From positions 62,001-126,000 of the forward strand of contig NZ_JAAQPH010000004.1 of assembly GCF_011683915.1 (NCBI RefSeq): 64,000 nucleotides of DNA. The letters are read 5' to 3'. Positions 62,660 through 64,000 of the stretch are shown here, piece after piece. Each line of letters starts with the position of its first letter. Within the stretch, counting starts at the first letter, position 1. A program made the translations under genes and the position numbers. This DNA is from Pelagibius litoralis. GTDB taxonomy: Bacteria > Pseudomonadota > Alphaproteobacteria > Kiloniellales > Kiloniellaceae. The notes under the pieces were generated by a model, which worked only from the letters and a program-made list of their open reading frames with translations, searched no databases and was not told where the DNA came from.

Positions 62660-63814
62660 ATGGCAGAAGACGACAAGCAGACCGCCGAAGGGGGCAGCGC
62701 CGGCCCCCTGACCGCCTATCGCGCCCGGCGGCGCGAAGGGCATCTGCGCCACGATGCCGGCCAGCAGCTGGCGGCGGAGAAGCTGCAGTCCCTGCACAAC
62801 GCCCTGCGCCACTATGAGCCGGCCAGCGGCATGGGCGGCTGGAAGGCGCGCCTCGGCCTTGCCCGCCGCCGTAGCGACCCGCCTCTGGGGCTTTATATCT
62901 TCGGCGGGGTCGGCACCGGCAAATCGATGCTGATGGACCTTTTCTTTGCCGGCGCGCCGCTGGAAAAGAAACGCCGCGTTCACTTCCACGCCTTCATGCA
63001 GGAGGTGCAGGAACGCCTGCATGTCTGGCGCCAGGACGAAGCCAATGCCGACAAGGCCGATCCGCTGCCGGTCATTGCGGCGGATCTGGCCGAGGAAGCC
63101 TGGCTGCTCTGCTTCGACGAGTTTCACGTCGTCAACATTGCCGATGCGATGATCCTCGGCCGGCTGTTCGAGACTCTCTTCGAACTGGGGGTGGTCGTCG
63201 TCGCGACCTCCAACTGGCCGCCGGACCGTCTTTATGAAGGCGGCCTGCAGCGCGAGCGCTTCCTGCCCTTCATCGAAGTGGTGAAGCAGCGCCTGGATGT
63301 GCTGGAGCTGGACGGCGGCATCGACTACCGCCAGCAACGCCTGAAGGACATCACGACCTATCATGCGCCGCTTGGCCCCAAGGCGGAGGCGGCGCTTGAC
63401 AAGGCCTTTGCCGAACTGACCGAGGGGGCCAGGGCGGCGCCCGACAGCCTGCATTACAAAGGCCGGCAAATCCCCGTGCCCCTGGCGGCGCGGGGGGTGG
63501 CGCGGTTTTCCTTTGCCGATCTCTGCGAGCAGCCCCTGGGCCCCGGCGACTACCTGGCCATCGCCGGGCTCTATCATACCCTGGTGCTGTCCGGCGTGCC
63601 GCTGCTCTCGGCGGAGAACCGCAACGAGGCACGGCGCTTCATGACCCTGATAGACGCGCTCTACGAACACCGGGTGAAGCTGATTGTCGCGGCGGAGGCG
63701 CCGCCGGAAAGACTCTATCCGGCCGGCGACGGCGCGGTCGAATTTCAGCGCACCGTCAGCCGCCTGCAGGAGATGCGCTCGGCCGACTATGTGGCTGCCG
63801 CGCACATGACCTGA
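62660..63814 (+). CDS. zapE: Cell division protein ZapE (AFG1-like ATPase)
   Basis: This 384-residue AFG1-family ATPase has Walker A FGGVGTGKSMLMD, Walker B LLCFDEFHV and a sensor-1-like VATSNWPP. In E. coli ZapE associates with the FtsZ ring, and mitochondrial AFG1 acts in protein quality control. Its place directly upstream of the probable mdh gene is usual in alphaproteobacteria. It starts 44 bp after the SDR stop. Confidence 0.95.
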   Translation: MAEDDKQTAEGGSAGPLTAYRARRREGHLRHDAGQQLAAEKLQSLHNALRHYEPASGMGGWKARLGLARRRSDPPLGLYIFGGVGTGKSMLMDLFFAGAPLEKKRRVHFHAFMQEVQERLHVWRQDEANADKADPLPVIAADLAEEAWLLCFDEFHVVNIADAMILGRLFETLFELGVVVVATSNWPPDRLYEGGLQRERFLPFIEVVKQRLDVLELDGGIDYRQQRLKDITTYHAPLGPKAEAALDKAFAELTEGARAAPDSLHYKGRQIPVPLAARGVARFSFADLCEQPLGPGDYLAIAGLYHTLVLSGVPLLSAENRNEARRFMTLIDALYEHRVKLIVAAEAPPERLYPAGDGAVEFQRTVSRLQEMRSADYVAAAHMT

Positions 63815-63997
63815 CCGGCCCCCGGCAGGCGATCATCAACTGCCTGTGTTTGCGCCGCTGCGGCAGCGCCTTCGCCTTGCCCCGGCCTGCAAATCGCGCT
63901 ACGTAACCCGAACTCGTCGCCGCGCATCCCAAGAGCGATGCAGGCGGTCGGCGAGGCGTCCACCCCAGGCAGCTCACATCGATCGAGGAAACACATC

Positions 63998-64000
63998 ATG
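63998..64000 (+). CDS. Start codon of the next gene (probably malate dehydrogenase, mdh)
   Basis: The window ends on an ATG preceded by GAGGAAACACATC, a strong ribosome-binding site at good spacing. In many alphaproteobacteria mdh follows zapE, so mdh is expected. Only the start codon is visible. Confidence 0.5.

Overview
The window is high-GC DNA from an alphaproteobacterium, most likely a Rhodospirillales/Kiloniellales-type organism. The assignment rests on gene order and family content, not on a database search. The supporting synteny is dapF-mtaB-ftsY, then ffh-rpsP-rimM-trmD-rplS-leuC, then leuD-leuB-asd, sdhCDAB, and zapE followed by a start codon where alphaproteobacteria usually carry mdh. 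DUF2336, DUF6494 and an alphaproteobacterial mesaconyl-CoA hydratase fit the same picture. I found no rRNA, tRNA, CRISPR array, transposase or prophage gene.

Layout. 1-1.7 kb: the start of a methyltransferase gene, a LysE exporter and a HIT protein. 1.8-9.2 kb: an apparent catabolic operon (IclR regulator, M24 peptidase, DUF1445/D-glutamate-cyclase-like protein, TAXI-type TRAP transporter, C-S lyase-like PLP enzyme). 9.2-11.6 kb: a JmjC/cupin oxygenase and AzlCD. 11.7-22.7 kb: sensory genes (a DUF2336 protein with a PAS histidine kinase, a CBS-type histidine kinase, a NavBac-type sodium channel, a chemoreceptor), plus NUDIX, Rap1a-like, LysR and DoxX genes. 22.9-26 kb: ftsY, mtaB, dapF. 26.1-33.4 kb: a lipoprotein, a cold-shock gene, and SRP/ribosome-maturation genes running into leuC. 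33.4-43.1 kb: a glycosyltransferase, an L,D-transpeptidase and a DUF882 protein lie between leuC and leuD; leuB, a FadL-like porin and asd follow. 43.1-48.8 kb: LysE, a phosphatase, DUF1062, pdxY and a CoA-lyase/mesaconyl-CoA hydratase pair. 48.8-50.2 kb: an unusually long gene-free stretch. 50.2-53.7 kb: sdhCDAB. 53.8-64 kb: small hypotheticals, a decayed paiB, a glycerophosphodiesterase, a PhyH dioxygenase with a SAF-domain oxidoreductase, GST, DMT, SDR and zapE.

The genes cover protein targeting (ffh, ftsY), translation (rpsP, rplS, rimM, trmD, mtaB), leucine and lysine/threonine-family biosynthesis (leuCDB, asd, dapF), respiration (sdhCDAB) and peptidoglycan remodelling (L,D-transpeptidase plus DUF882). 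The accessory metabolism looks built for scavenging organic compounds.

The main unexplained signals are as follows. First, the 1.8-9.2 kb cluster has no named substrate. Second, a ~125-bp palindromic repeat family has three full copies and one half copy, with a compensatory base-pair change between copies. Third, two overlapping, mutually exclusive inverted repeats sit directly before the ribosome-binding site of the FadL-like gene. Fourth, the 1.46-kb non-coding stretch before sdhC holds a foldable three-way junction and DnaA-box-like sites. Fifth, a two-gene dioxygenase/oxidoreductase unit has an unknown substrate.
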